Assembly: GCF_018342475.1 (NCBI RefSeq)
Contig: NZ_JAEMUD010000002.1
Location: 496,001 to 560,000 of the forward strand
DNA: 64,000 bases
Reading direction: 5' to 3'
Source: Parachlamydia sp. AcF125
GTDB taxonomy: Bacteria; Chlamydiota; Chlamydiia; Chlamydiales; Parachlamydiaceae
Below are positions 34,701-42,115 of the stretch, in pieces. Each line of letters starts with the position of its first letter. The stretch's first letter is position 1. The translations under genes and the position numbers were made by a program. The notes beneath the pieces were generated by a model. It was not told the DNA's origin and did no database searches. It worked only from the letters and a program-made list of their open reading frames with translations.

Positions 34701-37237
34701 TCATCAGAATTCTTAAGAAATTTAGTAATAAGCCTTACTATTTCAGGAGGTAACTTTTGCCCTGTTCGCATGATCTGTCCTAAATTGCTTAACACATTTT
34801 CTTTTGTCTGAGGGTTGGATAACAATTCTCCGATGGCGTACATTACTTTAGGATGGTTAAAAAGGTTTCTATTTCTGATTAGTCGTCCGAAGTCTAAGCC
34901 TAAAGAGGAGAGACACGTAATATAGCTCTCCATGAGCTTAATAAAACCTGTATACTGCCTCACTATAGCAGGATTTTGGCATTCTTCAAAGCACTCTGCA
35001 ATCAAATTAAGTTCGCTTCTGACTGCTAAGTCATGAGGCTCAGAAAAAAGGTCATCGAAGAAGGACTGGAGGACACCCGAATTCAAATACTTCCGATCGC
35101 TTGATGTAGCGAGGGAAAGATAGCCAGCAATCATACGCAAAACTAGGCTATAGCGGGGTTCAAACTTATACTGCCACACAAAGTTTTGGCATGCTTGCCT
35201 TTCTCCTTTAAGATATTGCTTGGCAACTTTTGAAGCGGTTAGAAATTCTTGAAAAGTTAAGTGAATAAAATACCCTTTTTCTTCCGCTTCGGGGATGCGA
35301 AGAATTCCACAATCAGTAAGCTCATGGGACGAGATTTCATTCTCTTTACTAAAGCGGACGATTTCTCGTTTGTTCAAATAAAGGGTGTCTTTTTCCATGG
35401 CAAAATTGGCCATTTCTTCAAAAGCGGTGGCAATTTTGCTAACTTCTGAATTTTGGCGCAGGTTTTCTTCTGTTAAAATGTGCTCTTGAGTTGGGCTAGA
35501 TGGATCCTGGCCAATTCTTCGTAACAAAAACCGCTGATACATCCAGTTAATCATCCGCTCATAAATGGCAGTCATCGTAATGGGATGGTTAGAATCAAAA
35601 AATTTTGGGTCTTCATGAAAGAGACAGCACAGTAAAATTAAGAGCATAGGAATGCGGGCAAGACTTGAAACTTGGGGAGAACTCTTTAAGAGGAGACGAA
35701 GCTTTTCTTTTTTCTCTTCGGCTTTGTCTTGTGTGAAAAATTTATCGATATAACAATCGACTCCTTTTTTATCAAAACCTAGAAGCTCCAGATCACAAGA
35801 GCGTTTAAAAAAACATCTGCCAGGCCGTGAAGTGATTAAAATATGAGGAAATAATTCTTTTAGCTCCTTAAAAGCTGTAGCAAGGCTGCTATTACCTTGG
35901 GCACCTGCTGAAAGCTCATCATAGCCGTCTAAGATAAGCAAAGTTTTTTCCCGAAAGGCGGGATCTTTTAGGCAAAAGTCGATGACTCTGCGATCAATTT
36001 TGCCTTTATATTCTCTCGCAATCAGATCTGCTGGAGTGTAATCTTTATCCTCGGGATATTTACTTAAGGTCAGATTTCTTAAGGGAATCCAAAAAAGGCA
36101 GGCAAAGATGCCTTGCCAAAGCTCTCCTTTTGCCCAACGGTAGCTAATATAGTGGCATAGGGTACTCTTACCGCTTCCAGCAGAACCTTGGAGGTAAATT
36201 TTTTTAGCATTTTCTTTTTGAAGGCTTTCGTGCTCAAAGAGCTTTTCAAGTTCAATCTCCTGCTTAGGCTCGAAGATGGTTTCATAAGTTGGAATACGCT
36301 CATCTTGAGTATAATTAGAATGCTTATCCAAAGCTTGATCGCGGGTTTTTCTTTCTTTATTTTCAATAATACCTAAACGCACATAAATTTCTTCTAACCG
36401 GACTTTAAATTCCCCCTCTTGCGGCGTTTTAATTCTAAAAATGGAAATAGTTTTTTGAGAAAGGTAATGGTTTCGAAGAAAGCTTACGAGATATTCTGGA
36501 TCTAGTTCTGCCTGCGATAAGGACGGCCCTCCATTATATTGAATAATAGTTTGTACATTTAGCTTAGCTTTTTCCTCTAGGTAGAAATTTTTAGCGCTAG
36601 CTCGTGGGGTGTTAAACGCAAATTTGGTTTGTAAATCGGGCCCCAGGCTAGGTTCACAGTAATCAGGATTACCAAAAGAAGATTGTTCTGCTAGGCTAAT
36701 TACTTTTTTCTTATGCTTTTTTGCTAATGCTAATTTTAGAGCTGTTTCTGCCGGATAGCCTGCAGCAACTAAGGCTCGAGAATGCTTTTTGTAAACCCCT
36801 CCCTTTGCCCTGGCTTCGCTTGTACCCAGTACTAAGCTTTCTGCATGCTCGCCTACCTCACGATCTATGTCTATAGCGATCCCTTTCCTGGTAGGTTTAG
36901 GAGGCCTAGCACTTTCAGTAGGCTTTGGAGTAGAAAGAGGAGTTGGCTGAGCAGCCACAAGCGTGGCATCTGCATAATTGGGTCTACCCTTAGTAAAATC
37001 ATAGATTGCGACAAGAATGTTTCCTATCACAGGGATTAGCAGTACAATACAACGAGAAAAGCTTTTTTGCTGTAAATGCGCGTAGTAATGATTTTTTGAA
37101 ACATTTACTTTTTGCTTCCGTGAAAGCACCACATATTTTTGGAATAAATCAATCAAATTAGTTAGGGTACTTATCACAGGGATATAGTCAGATACTTGAT
37201 CTGCTTTTAATAAAAAGTTAACATTTTTTATCGGCAT
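31754..37237 (-). CDS. NACHT-HEAT STAND-type NTPase, 1827 aa (copy 5, dispersed)
   Basis: Fifth family member, separated from the main cluster by about 14.6 kb. Architecture is the same: MPIKNVNFLLKADQ start, hydrophobic segment near residue 60, linker with AAGYPAET, LEEIYVRLG, NACHT with Walker A GSAGSGKST (about 350-358), LLILDGYDEL and ITSRPG, HLTFQEFL, about 25 HEAT-like units (about 829-1752) and a C-terminal cap ending in a KWRKQLDSLG sequence. The NACHT core is nearly identical to copies 1 and 3. In contrast, the His-rich HVHS motif of the other copies is replaced by LNVQTIIQ, and the array has diverged most (FAKEAL-type unit starts, one 34-residue unit). The promoter spacer and -10 are also more divergent. 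The ankyrin gene lies upstream on the same strand, 201 bp away. Confidence 0.9.
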   Translation of the reverse strand: MPIKNVNFLLKADQVSDYIPVISTLTNLIDLFQKYVVLSRKQKVNVSKNHYYAHLQQKSFSRCIVLLIPVIGNILVAIYDFTKGRPNYADATLVAAQPTPLSTPKPTESARPPKPTRKGIAIDIDREVGEHAESLVLGTSEARAKGGVYKKHSRALVAAGYPAETALKLALAKKHKKKVISLAEQSSFGNPDYCEPSLGPDLQTKFAFNTPRASAKNFYLEEKAKLNVQTIIQYNGGPSLSQAELDPEYLVSFLRNHYLSQKTISIFRIKTPQEGEFKVRLEEIYVRLGIIENKERKTRDQALDKHSNYTQDERIPTYETIFEPKQEIELEKLFEHESLQKENAKKIYLQGSAGSGKSTLCHYISYRWAKGELWQGIFACLFWIPLRNLTLSKYPEDKDYTPADLIAREYKGKIDRRVIDFCLKDPAFREKTLLILDGYDELSAGAQGNSSLATAFKELKELFPHILITSRPGRCFFKRSCDLELLGFDKKGVDCYIDKFFTQDKAEEKKEKLRLLLKSSPQVSSLARIPMLLILLCCLFHEDPKFFDSNHPITMTAIYERMINWMYQRFLLRRIGQDPSSPTQEHILTEENLRQNSEVSKIATAFEEMANFAMEKDTLYLNKREIVRFSKENEISSHELTDCGILRIPEAEEKGYFIHLTFQEFLTASKVAKQYLKGERQACQNFVWQYKFEPRYSLVLRMIAGYLSLATSSDRKYLNSGVLQSFFDDLFSEPHDLAVRSELNLIAECFEECQNPAIVRQYTGFIKLMESYITCLSSLGLDFGRLIRNRNLFNHPKVMYAIGELLSNPQTKENVLSNLGQIMRTGQKLPPEIVRLITKFLKNSDDDSTTNAGYILKAAVEQGEELPKETIDAFIQILKGGKEGDVVAISCAADALGEVVQQGGKFAKEAVDALIQALRKGNPTAKNIAACVLGKVAQQAGRLAKEAITALTQLLINKSDFFITRRVILDLTVMVNQGGEFAREALDALIQILSESRGFAKDSAASTLIAIVDQGGEFVKEALVALIRILQENDFHTKMHIADALGAVAQIEGKLPKKAPTPQVLQEDGSNAKRRVADALGIMTGQESNSAKKMLDVFAQVFEEGDPNVKRCVADALGIMIGQEDNFAKEALNILLQILRKDDSEAKRHAIRALGIGANLGGNFAKEALDVLLKILKDDNSEVKRYAIYALACQGCKLPSEALNALIQIHQESDSGVKISVASALKAIAHQGYKLPKEALDALIQILKENNFDAKLYAADALVTAAQQKSEDAKEAFAALIQVLKEGDSEAKKRVIHALRTAAHNRGKFSKEVLVAVIPILQGADSLTKTSVANVLAAAAVQGDELPKEALVALIQILQTEDPLPKGCAIDALQAVAKRGDELSDEALIAVTLILKKGNSDHKRRAANVLRVVAEQGGKLPKEVLVVAIQTLKEDTSILKGCAIETLGALAKREENSASEALDVLIQILKEDNSEAKGYAIPILVAVVERGGNSAKEALSALIQILKEGNLDDKGHAAHALRTVAQQGYKLPREALDALIQILKENNCDAKRYAAHALAATVKQRGEDAKEALSALIQILKEGDSEAKNYVIHALGSAAHSRGKLSKEVLVAVIPILQGADSLTKTSVVNVLAAAAEQGDELPKEALVALIQILQTEDYVPKGRAIDTLQAVAKRGGKLAKKVLAALIQILKEGDSDEKWRVASVLRVVAEQGDELPEEGLVTLIQILQEDVSAVNRHIAYHILTIVNRNALLKMGIRVFPLIARVCFFAEDSLSLKGQRFQISDKRITYSSRHKLKLSYKKIRKKLPLELVKWRKQLDSLGPTKNT
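31982..34753 (-). repeat. 111-bp tandem repeat array with an 888-bp internal duplication
   Basis: About 25 HEAT-coding units. Five consecutive units at 33535-32981 recur in the same order at 32647-32093, exactly 888 bp (8 units) apart. Shared landmarks include KEVLVAVIPILQGADSLTK and ALVALIQILQTED. The units towards the NACHT side (34753-33650) are older, more variable in length (34-40 codons) and less alike. Confidence 0.88.
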
Positions 37238-37266
37238 TGGAATTGTCTTATTTAATTGTTAAAAAT

Positions 37267-37295
37267 AATCTATTTACAGGATAAGTTAATGTCAA
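37267..37295 (-). promoter_or_regulatory. Promoter of NACHT-HEAT copy 5
   Basis: TTGACA (37295-37290), 17 bp, TAGATT (37272-37267) on the minus strand, 29 bp before the ATG at 37237. It has the same geometry as the other four copies, but the homology stops earlier upstream. Confidence 0.6.
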
Positions 37296-37438
37296 TGGCA
37301 AACGGAAACTTTAAATAGCAATAAGCGCAGGGGCATCCCAATGTTGATACAGGAGTTTTTCTGATTGTTTGTGCAAAATTGAAAATGCCAATTTATCTAT
37401 GTAAATCAGCCCAGGCATTTGCTAGGCATAGTCTGTAT

Positions 37439-38104
37439 CTATAAGCCATAAAGCATAGAAAAATGCGATGATGTAACCCCTTCCAAAATCCTCCTTCTTA
37501 ATTTGATGTAATCTAACAAGTACTCAACACTTCTTTCATTTCCGGCAAATACAACTAAGGGTAAAGGTGCCTGTTTTCCACCGTTTTTAGCTTCCACAAG
37601 GATAGGATGGTATCGCAGTAAAATGTGAATAATATCGATGCGATTGTTTAGCGAGCGACAAGCGTAATTCAGAGCATTATATTGAGAGCTATCGAGTTTT
37701 TTTACATCTGCATTTTGGTTAAGCAAAAATTGCATAATAGGCATAGATCCACTCTTGTTAGCAAAATGTAAAGGCATTTCTTTAGTTGCTTTTCCTGCTA
37801 AAACGCCGCGGCGAGATTTTATATTTTGACTTCCAGCGAAGAGATACATAAGAATATTTAGATATGGCCGTGCGGCGAAATAATAGATTAAGTTTTCTCC
37901 CCTTTTCTCTAAGCTGCCTGGGTATTCATCAAGAGTTTCTCGATCAAACCTGTATTCTCGCATGTTAAAAGCAAAATATAATTCATAGGCGGTGCTTAGA
38001 TAAAAAAACCCATGTAGAGAGGCTTCCTTTTTTGCCTCTCTTAAAAATTTGTATCCTTGCACAATTAAATTTTTATGCAGCTGGGGCGCTTTAGTTGCAG
38101 CCAT
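37439..38104 (-). CDS. Ankyrin-repeat protein
   Basis: 221 residues. About three ankyrin-type repeats occupy the second half: MPLHFANKSGSMPIMQFLLN (about 111-130), then YNALNYACRS ... IIHILLRYHP, then APLPLVVFAGNERSVEYLLD. The first half (residues 1-100) is helical and unrecognised. No signal peptide or membrane segment. Ankyrin proteins of intracellular bacteria are often type III or IV effectors that bind host proteins. That is a possibility, not shown here. The start codon has only a weak AAAGA upstream. Confidence 0.8.
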   Translation of the reverse strand: MAATKAPQLHKNLIVQGYKFLREAKKEASLHGFFYLSTAYELYFAFNMREYRFDRETLDEYPGSLEKRGENLIYYFAARPYLNILMYLFAGSQNIKSRRGVLAGKATKEMPLHFANKSGSMPIMQFLLNQNADVKKLDSSQYNALNYACRSLNNRIDIIHILLRYHPILVEAKNGGKQAPLPLVVFAGNERSVEYLLDYIKLRRRILEGVTSSHFSMLYGL

Positions 38105-38197
38105 TCTTTAGCCATTTACCCTGATAAACTAGAGGCTGTGGTCGTATGATAGTGAAAAACGGAGATAGATTGTATAGTCTGCTGAGAATATTGCCCT

Positions 38198-38348
38198 AAC
38201 CGGATATTTTAGCACTAGCCTGGGGATTGACAAGCCCAGGCTTAGTTGGCAAATCAAAATAAAGAGCCATAGAAGGCTCTTTAAGGCTATGTTCATAGTC
38301 ATAGCCAGGCTCTCTAAGAGAGCCTGGTTTGATAAACTACTTAGTTGG
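38198..38348 (-). pseudogene. Decayed NACHT-family linker downstream of the 757-aa gene
   Basis: Directly after the TAG stop of the gene at 38349-40622, the same reading frame passes a second TAG and then reads YDYEHSLKEPSMA ... GLVNPQASAKISG before a third stop. In the intact NACHT-HEAT proteins the matching order is DCCEHSL ... ALNSPQASAKNIYL. The DNA around 38200-38255 also resembles 5445-5495. This is therefore a remnant of the NACHT-family linker, collinear with the C-terminus of the upstream gene. It explains most of the 244-bp gap. Confidence 0.7.
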
Positions 38349-40622
38349 CTATTTTCTTTCAAATGCCATTGCTGTTATTTCTCGGAATGTTTCTCCGGAA
38401 TAACCTGCGGCAATTATAGATAGAGACTCATCTTCCTGAACCGCATCGCTTGCCGATACTTCCGTTGCGCCCATCACCACGCTTTTTGCATTTTTACCTA
38501 GCCGACGGCCTATATCCTCAACTCTTCCTTCTCTACCTGTAGAAATCTCTTTCTTGGTAGGCTTAGGAGCCTTAGGAGCTTGAATGGGCTCTGAACGGGA
38601 GGTAGCAGAGGCTGAACCTTCTCCCTCTGGTTCTTTAGCTTCATTTCGCAAAGGAATCCGTGGGTTTTGTCCCCATAGATATCCCTTTTTCTCTAGTCTA
38701 GAAGCGTAAACCAAACCACTTAATTTAGCGCTAAGCGATAAATAAAGCCTTTTTTCGTTTTCAAAGTAATGCTTTTTTTCCTCTTCAGTCGAAAAAGGAT
38801 ACAACTTTCGAATTAACTCAAGCGTTTTTTCAGGCTTTTTGGCATCTGAAATAGAGTTGTCCGCTTTGATGCGATGGACAATTTCTGCTTGGTTATTTAA
38901 AAGGGCTAACTCTTCCTTTTTTAAGGTGGAATAAGCGTTTTGCCTTACCTGCTTAGATTTAAGATAGCTAAATTGGGGAAGATTCTTTCTTTTTTTCCCT
39001 TTTGCTAATGCTTTTATAATCTCTTGAGGGAATTCAGCTTGATGCCCACTAAAGACTAAGTTAAAAATCCGCTGACCATACTTGGCGGTATAGTAAGCCA
39101 CCTCTTCAGGAGAATAATTTTTATGAGTTAGTTCTTTAGTATGCAAAAGCTTAAAGCCTACTTGCTGCAAGGCCGAGCCCAACAGGGTTTGTTGGGTGAT
39201 GGCAAGGTCTTTAACACCACTTTGCCCATTTACCACATGGTAAACCGCTGAACGACACACATAGGCCTCGTTGGCAAATGTGCTGGCTAAGATTTGGTGA
39301 AGATGGTAGTCTGTTTGCAACTGAGCGATCTTTTTAATGTTTTCACGCAGAGAATTTTGCAAATCCTTGCATTTTTTTTCTAATAAAGCGCATTTCTTTT
39401 TCTTTTTTTCGATCAGTTCTTGGGTATCTTCATCATCAATACTATGATCGTATTTATTCAAGACAGCTAATTCCTTATCTAATGCTTGCCTTGTTGCCCT
39501 TAATTCCTTTATTAGAGGTTCTTTATCTCTCTTTAAAGCTAGGATATTTCCACGGCAGGTCGTAGATTTCTCTAAATACTCCCCATATAGCCTGTTAAGA
39601 GCCGCGACTGTCATATCTTGTTTGCGTACTGGTAAAGAGTCTAATTGCCTTAACTCCTGAATTTTAGAATTAAGTTCGGTTGTATGGTGGAGATGTAAAT
39701 TCTCTACCCCTTGAAAAATGGTCTCATAGTCCTTCTGGCAAAGTGAAATATGGGTTTTTAAGCCATCCTCATGCAATTCTGCAGAAAGTATTTTGTTGAG
39801 TTTTTTCTGAGCCAGCTCTTTAAATGCTTGCCACTCCTCTTCTTCCAAACTAAACCGGAGAGAAAATAAACTCGCAGTTATTTCTTGCACGTGTTTTTTA
39901 TATTTATATTCTTTAAATATTTGAGTAAATTCTTCTTCCGAAAAAAGCCGCTTCCCTTGAATTAAGGGATTATTTTCTTCATCGTGCAGAAATTTCGGAT
40001 AGTTTTCTTGATCGTTTGCTAACGTATCGGTATAGGCATTTGAATCTCTTTGAGAAGACGAAGTCATCTTAAATAGTTCTTCGGCAATTTCATAGAAGCC
40101 CTCAATCACAGCGTTCGTGATGCGACCTTCAAAATCGGGACCTCCATTTTTGACTCTTACGGCTGCATGCTCGAAGAAAGAATCTTCTCCTTTAAATGCA
40201 CTAAGAATAGAAGTGTCAATATCGGAAGTTAATTTGCGGCTTCCTGGAGCTTTAATCGCAATTTTGCACTCTTGCGTCTTTTCTAAGCCTGCAGGCAGCC
40301 GAGCTGTTTTCTGCGTGACTACAAAATGATACCATGTGGCCGTGAAGTTATACCCGCCGGTCGACGTTTTTGCTATGTTACCTGCTATTTCGGCAGCTAA
40401 ATTGAAATAAGCCGAGGGAAATATTCTTAAAATCGCCTCTCGGTAGCTGGCATAGTCGACTATATCGCGGTCCTCTATATGTTCTTGCATCTGCTGTGCA
40501 GCTTGCCCTTGAGAGCCATCTGACCGTATAGTCAAGACGTACTTTCTCTTAAGGGTTTCCCAATCAGTGTCTCCTAATTTTTCAAACCTTTGGATCGCCG
40601 GAAAATCTTGTGAAATAAACAT
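38349..40622 (-). CDS. 757-aa protein with NACHT-family linker at its C-terminus
   Basis: Main body unrecognised. Residues about 120-150 contain GSRKLTSDIDTSI, which resembles the GS...DxD metal-binding motif of nucleotidyltransferases with a short spacing. Residues about 360-455 form a charged coiled coil (KRDKEPLIKEL ... EKKKKKCALLEKKCKDL). The last 75 residues (PKPTKKEI, RVEDIGRRLG, SVVMGATEVSA, SIIAAGYSGETFREI) match the linker of the NACHT-HEAT proteins block by block (PKPTR.GI, DI.RELG, S.VLGT.EARA, LVAAGYPAETA). In the NACHT proteins the sequence continues; here it stops at a TAG followed by decayed homologous sequence. The gene may be a chimera or a truncated family member. There is no signal peptide and only a weak Shine-Dalgarno (AAAGA). 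Confidence 0.8.
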   Translation of the reverse strand: MFISQDFPAIQRFEKLGDTDWETLKRKYVLTIRSDGSQGQAAQQMQEHIEDRDIVDYASYREAILRIFPSAYFNLAAEIAGNIAKTSTGGYNFTATWYHFVVTQKTARLPAGLEKTQECKIAIKAPGSRKLTSDIDTSILSAFKGEDSFFEHAAVRVKNGGPDFEGRITNAVIEGFYEIAEELFKMTSSSQRDSNAYTDTLANDQENYPKFLHDEENNPLIQGKRLFSEEEFTQIFKEYKYKKHVQEITASLFSLRFSLEEEEWQAFKELAQKKLNKILSAELHEDGLKTHISLCQKDYETIFQGVENLHLHHTTELNSKIQELRQLDSLPVRKQDMTVAALNRLYGEYLEKSTTCRGNILALKRDKEPLIKELRATRQALDKELAVLNKYDHSIDDEDTQELIEKKKKKCALLEKKCKDLQNSLRENIKKIAQLQTDYHLHQILASTFANEAYVCRSAVYHVVNGQSGVKDLAITQQTLLGSALQQVGFKLLHTKELTHKNYSPEEVAYYTAKYGQRIFNLVFSGHQAEFPQEIIKALAKGKKRKNLPQFSYLKSKQVRQNAYSTLKKEELALLNNQAEIVHRIKADNSISDAKKPEKTLELIRKLYPFSTEEEKKHYFENEKRLYLSLSAKLSGLVYASRLEKKGYLWGQNPRIPLRNEAKEPEGEGSASATSRSEPIQAPKAPKPTKKEISTGREGRVEDIGRRLGKNAKSVVMGATEVSASDAVQEDESLSIIAAGYSGETFREITAMAFERK

Positions 40623-40889
40623 AATTCAATCTTTGGTTAATGTAATTCTGCTTTATGGAGAAAAATGAATACTAAAACCTGAAATAATTACCTAGTTTAT
40701 TTCAATTTTAAATTCATTTACGAAACAATTTTAAATAAATTTATACTTTCATGCAACTATTTTATTACAATTGATTTTTTTACTAAAAACATTATTAAAC
40801 TAAGTAAATCTATACTTGTTATTTTGATAGATAAAAAAATTGGCAAATTAAATAGCTTGCTATCTGGATCTTCAGCCATAAATCCGATT

Positions 40890-41520
40890 TTCTGTTAGGT
40901 TATGCTTAAGCCGGATGCTCGATGTTTTTTGTTTACTTAGCCTTGGATACGCTCGTCGCCTTCTTCCCTATTTTTATCTTGGAAAACTGTTTGCTCCCAA
41001 TTTAAGCTAGGGATAAAAGAGTGATCTCTTCCTAAAACCAGCGAGCATGCTAGAAAAAACCGCATATCCTACTAGAAAGAGTAGCAAAGAAGCTAATGTC
41101 GTCATTATTGATAGCCAAATTGCCAAGGCTACCGAAAAGATCTCTGGGGATACGGATGCAGGCAAGAAGGTAGCAAAAAAAGGCTCACAAGCCTTTTTCA
41201 GAAGAAAAAATCTTAAAGTTAAGAAGAAATTGGGCAGATGCAGGCTATCAAGGAAGTAAACTCAAAGTTATGCAGGCAAGCATGACAGAAATCCACAAGC
41301 TATCAAAAGCCTCTCTTCTCCAAGAGTGGAAATATAGCATTGTGATTAAAAGCTATATGGATACCCACTAGAAGCCGCTAAAAGCACCGTCTAGAAAATG
41401 AATAGTAGAAAGAGCATTTCCCCAAATAAACGATACCTAGAATGAATAAAAATTATAAATGCTTTCTAGAAACAGCTCGTAGATGCAAAGGCTGGGATCA
41501 TTAGAAATTTATCAATTAGT
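40890..41520 (+). pseudogene. Decayed IS5-family transposase
   Basis: Pieces of an IS5-type DDE transposase appear in order in different frames: SWKTVCSQFKLGIKE near 40980; VVIIDSQIAKATEKISG and DTDAGKKV at about 41100-41170 (the first catalytic Asp in DSQ); RRNWADAGYQGSKLK at about 41222-41265 (second Asp in ADAGY); and WIVERAF at about 41399-41420 with its Trp codon changed to TGA. Several frameshifts and stops separate them, so the element is dead. No terminal inverted repeats were identified. The rest of the gap between 40623 and 40890 is A+T-rich with no visible gene. Confidence 0.8.
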
Positions 41521-41572
41521 TAAACCTTAGGTATCTTCTTAAGAAATTAAAAGTCTCGATTTTCATAATTTT

Positions 41573-42115
41573 TTAAGCATACATGAGGAATTCCATTTTT
41601 TTGAGGCGTTCTTCTGCTTCTAACCAGGGAAGACGGCTCCCATTCTCAAACATATTGCGATAAGCCAACCTAGCAATCTCTGTGGTAATAATTTCACCTT
41701 TTACCAATTGTTCTACAAGCCAAACGGTCCCATGGCATTCTACTCCATATGTCTCAGCTACTTTGCGAAGATACTGATCGCCCGTTAACAACATCGCCTG
41801 TTTTTCTTGCGCAAGAACTAGGGCAAATAAATCCATTTTGCTAGGTTTAGGATGGAGTTGCGACAGGCGGAAAACCTCTGCCACAGCTTTAGACGGTAAG
41901 CTGCACAGTTTTAAACCCTTACTCATAAAGTGGGAATGATGTTGTCGAAGTTCCTTTTCGAAAAGAACATCTGGTATGCAATATTCAACCTCTGGCAAAC
42001 AAAACATGGCTGATTCTAGGCCGCCCAGTTCCATATCGATGATGACATTGGCATCGCTAATTGCTATAGCTCGATGTATGTTTTCACCATTGCTATTGAC
42101 GCTGTTTGTATTCAT
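41573..42115 (-). CDS. PIN-domain protein, probable toxin
   Basis: 180 residues with a PIN-type RNase pattern: D21 and D27 in ISDANVIIDMEL, a central acidic position near E54 in FEKEL, D95 in KMDLFALVLAQ, and D113 in LLTGDQYLRKVA. These are the acidic residues expected to bind the metal ion. PIN proteins cleave RNA and commonly act as toxins. The start ATG lies inside the end of the XRE-ImmA gene (23-nt overlap, AGGA 7 nt upstream), which implies translational coupling, with the regulator first and the toxin second. The C-terminal 45 residues (from about 135) are helical and may contact the partner. The RNA target is unknown. Confidence 0.85.
   Translation of the reverse strand: MNTNSVNSNGENIHRAIAISDANVIIDMELGGLESAMFCLPEVEYCIPDVLFEKELRQHHSHFMSKGLKLCSLPSKAVAEVFRLSQLHPKPSKMDLFALVLAQEKQAMLLTGDQYLRKVAETYGVECHGTVWLVEQLVKGEIITTEIARLAYRNMFENGSRLPWLEAEERLKKMEFLMYA

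Noticed and set aside
38129-38362. 77-codon minus-strand frame between the ankyrin and 757-aa genes
   Set aside because: The same DNA in another frame is the decayed NACHT-family linker. This frame has no family match and overlaps the upstream gene end.
38349-40622. 757-aa protein considered as a Rel/SpoT-like or CD-NTase enzyme
   Set aside because: Only one short motif is suggestive and its spacing is atypical. The other required motifs were not seen, so no such function is assigned.
41047-41259. 70-codon plus-strand frame as an independent small gene
   Set aside because: It contains the DSQ and DAGKKV blocks of an IS5-type transposase and is only a fragment of the larger decayed element.
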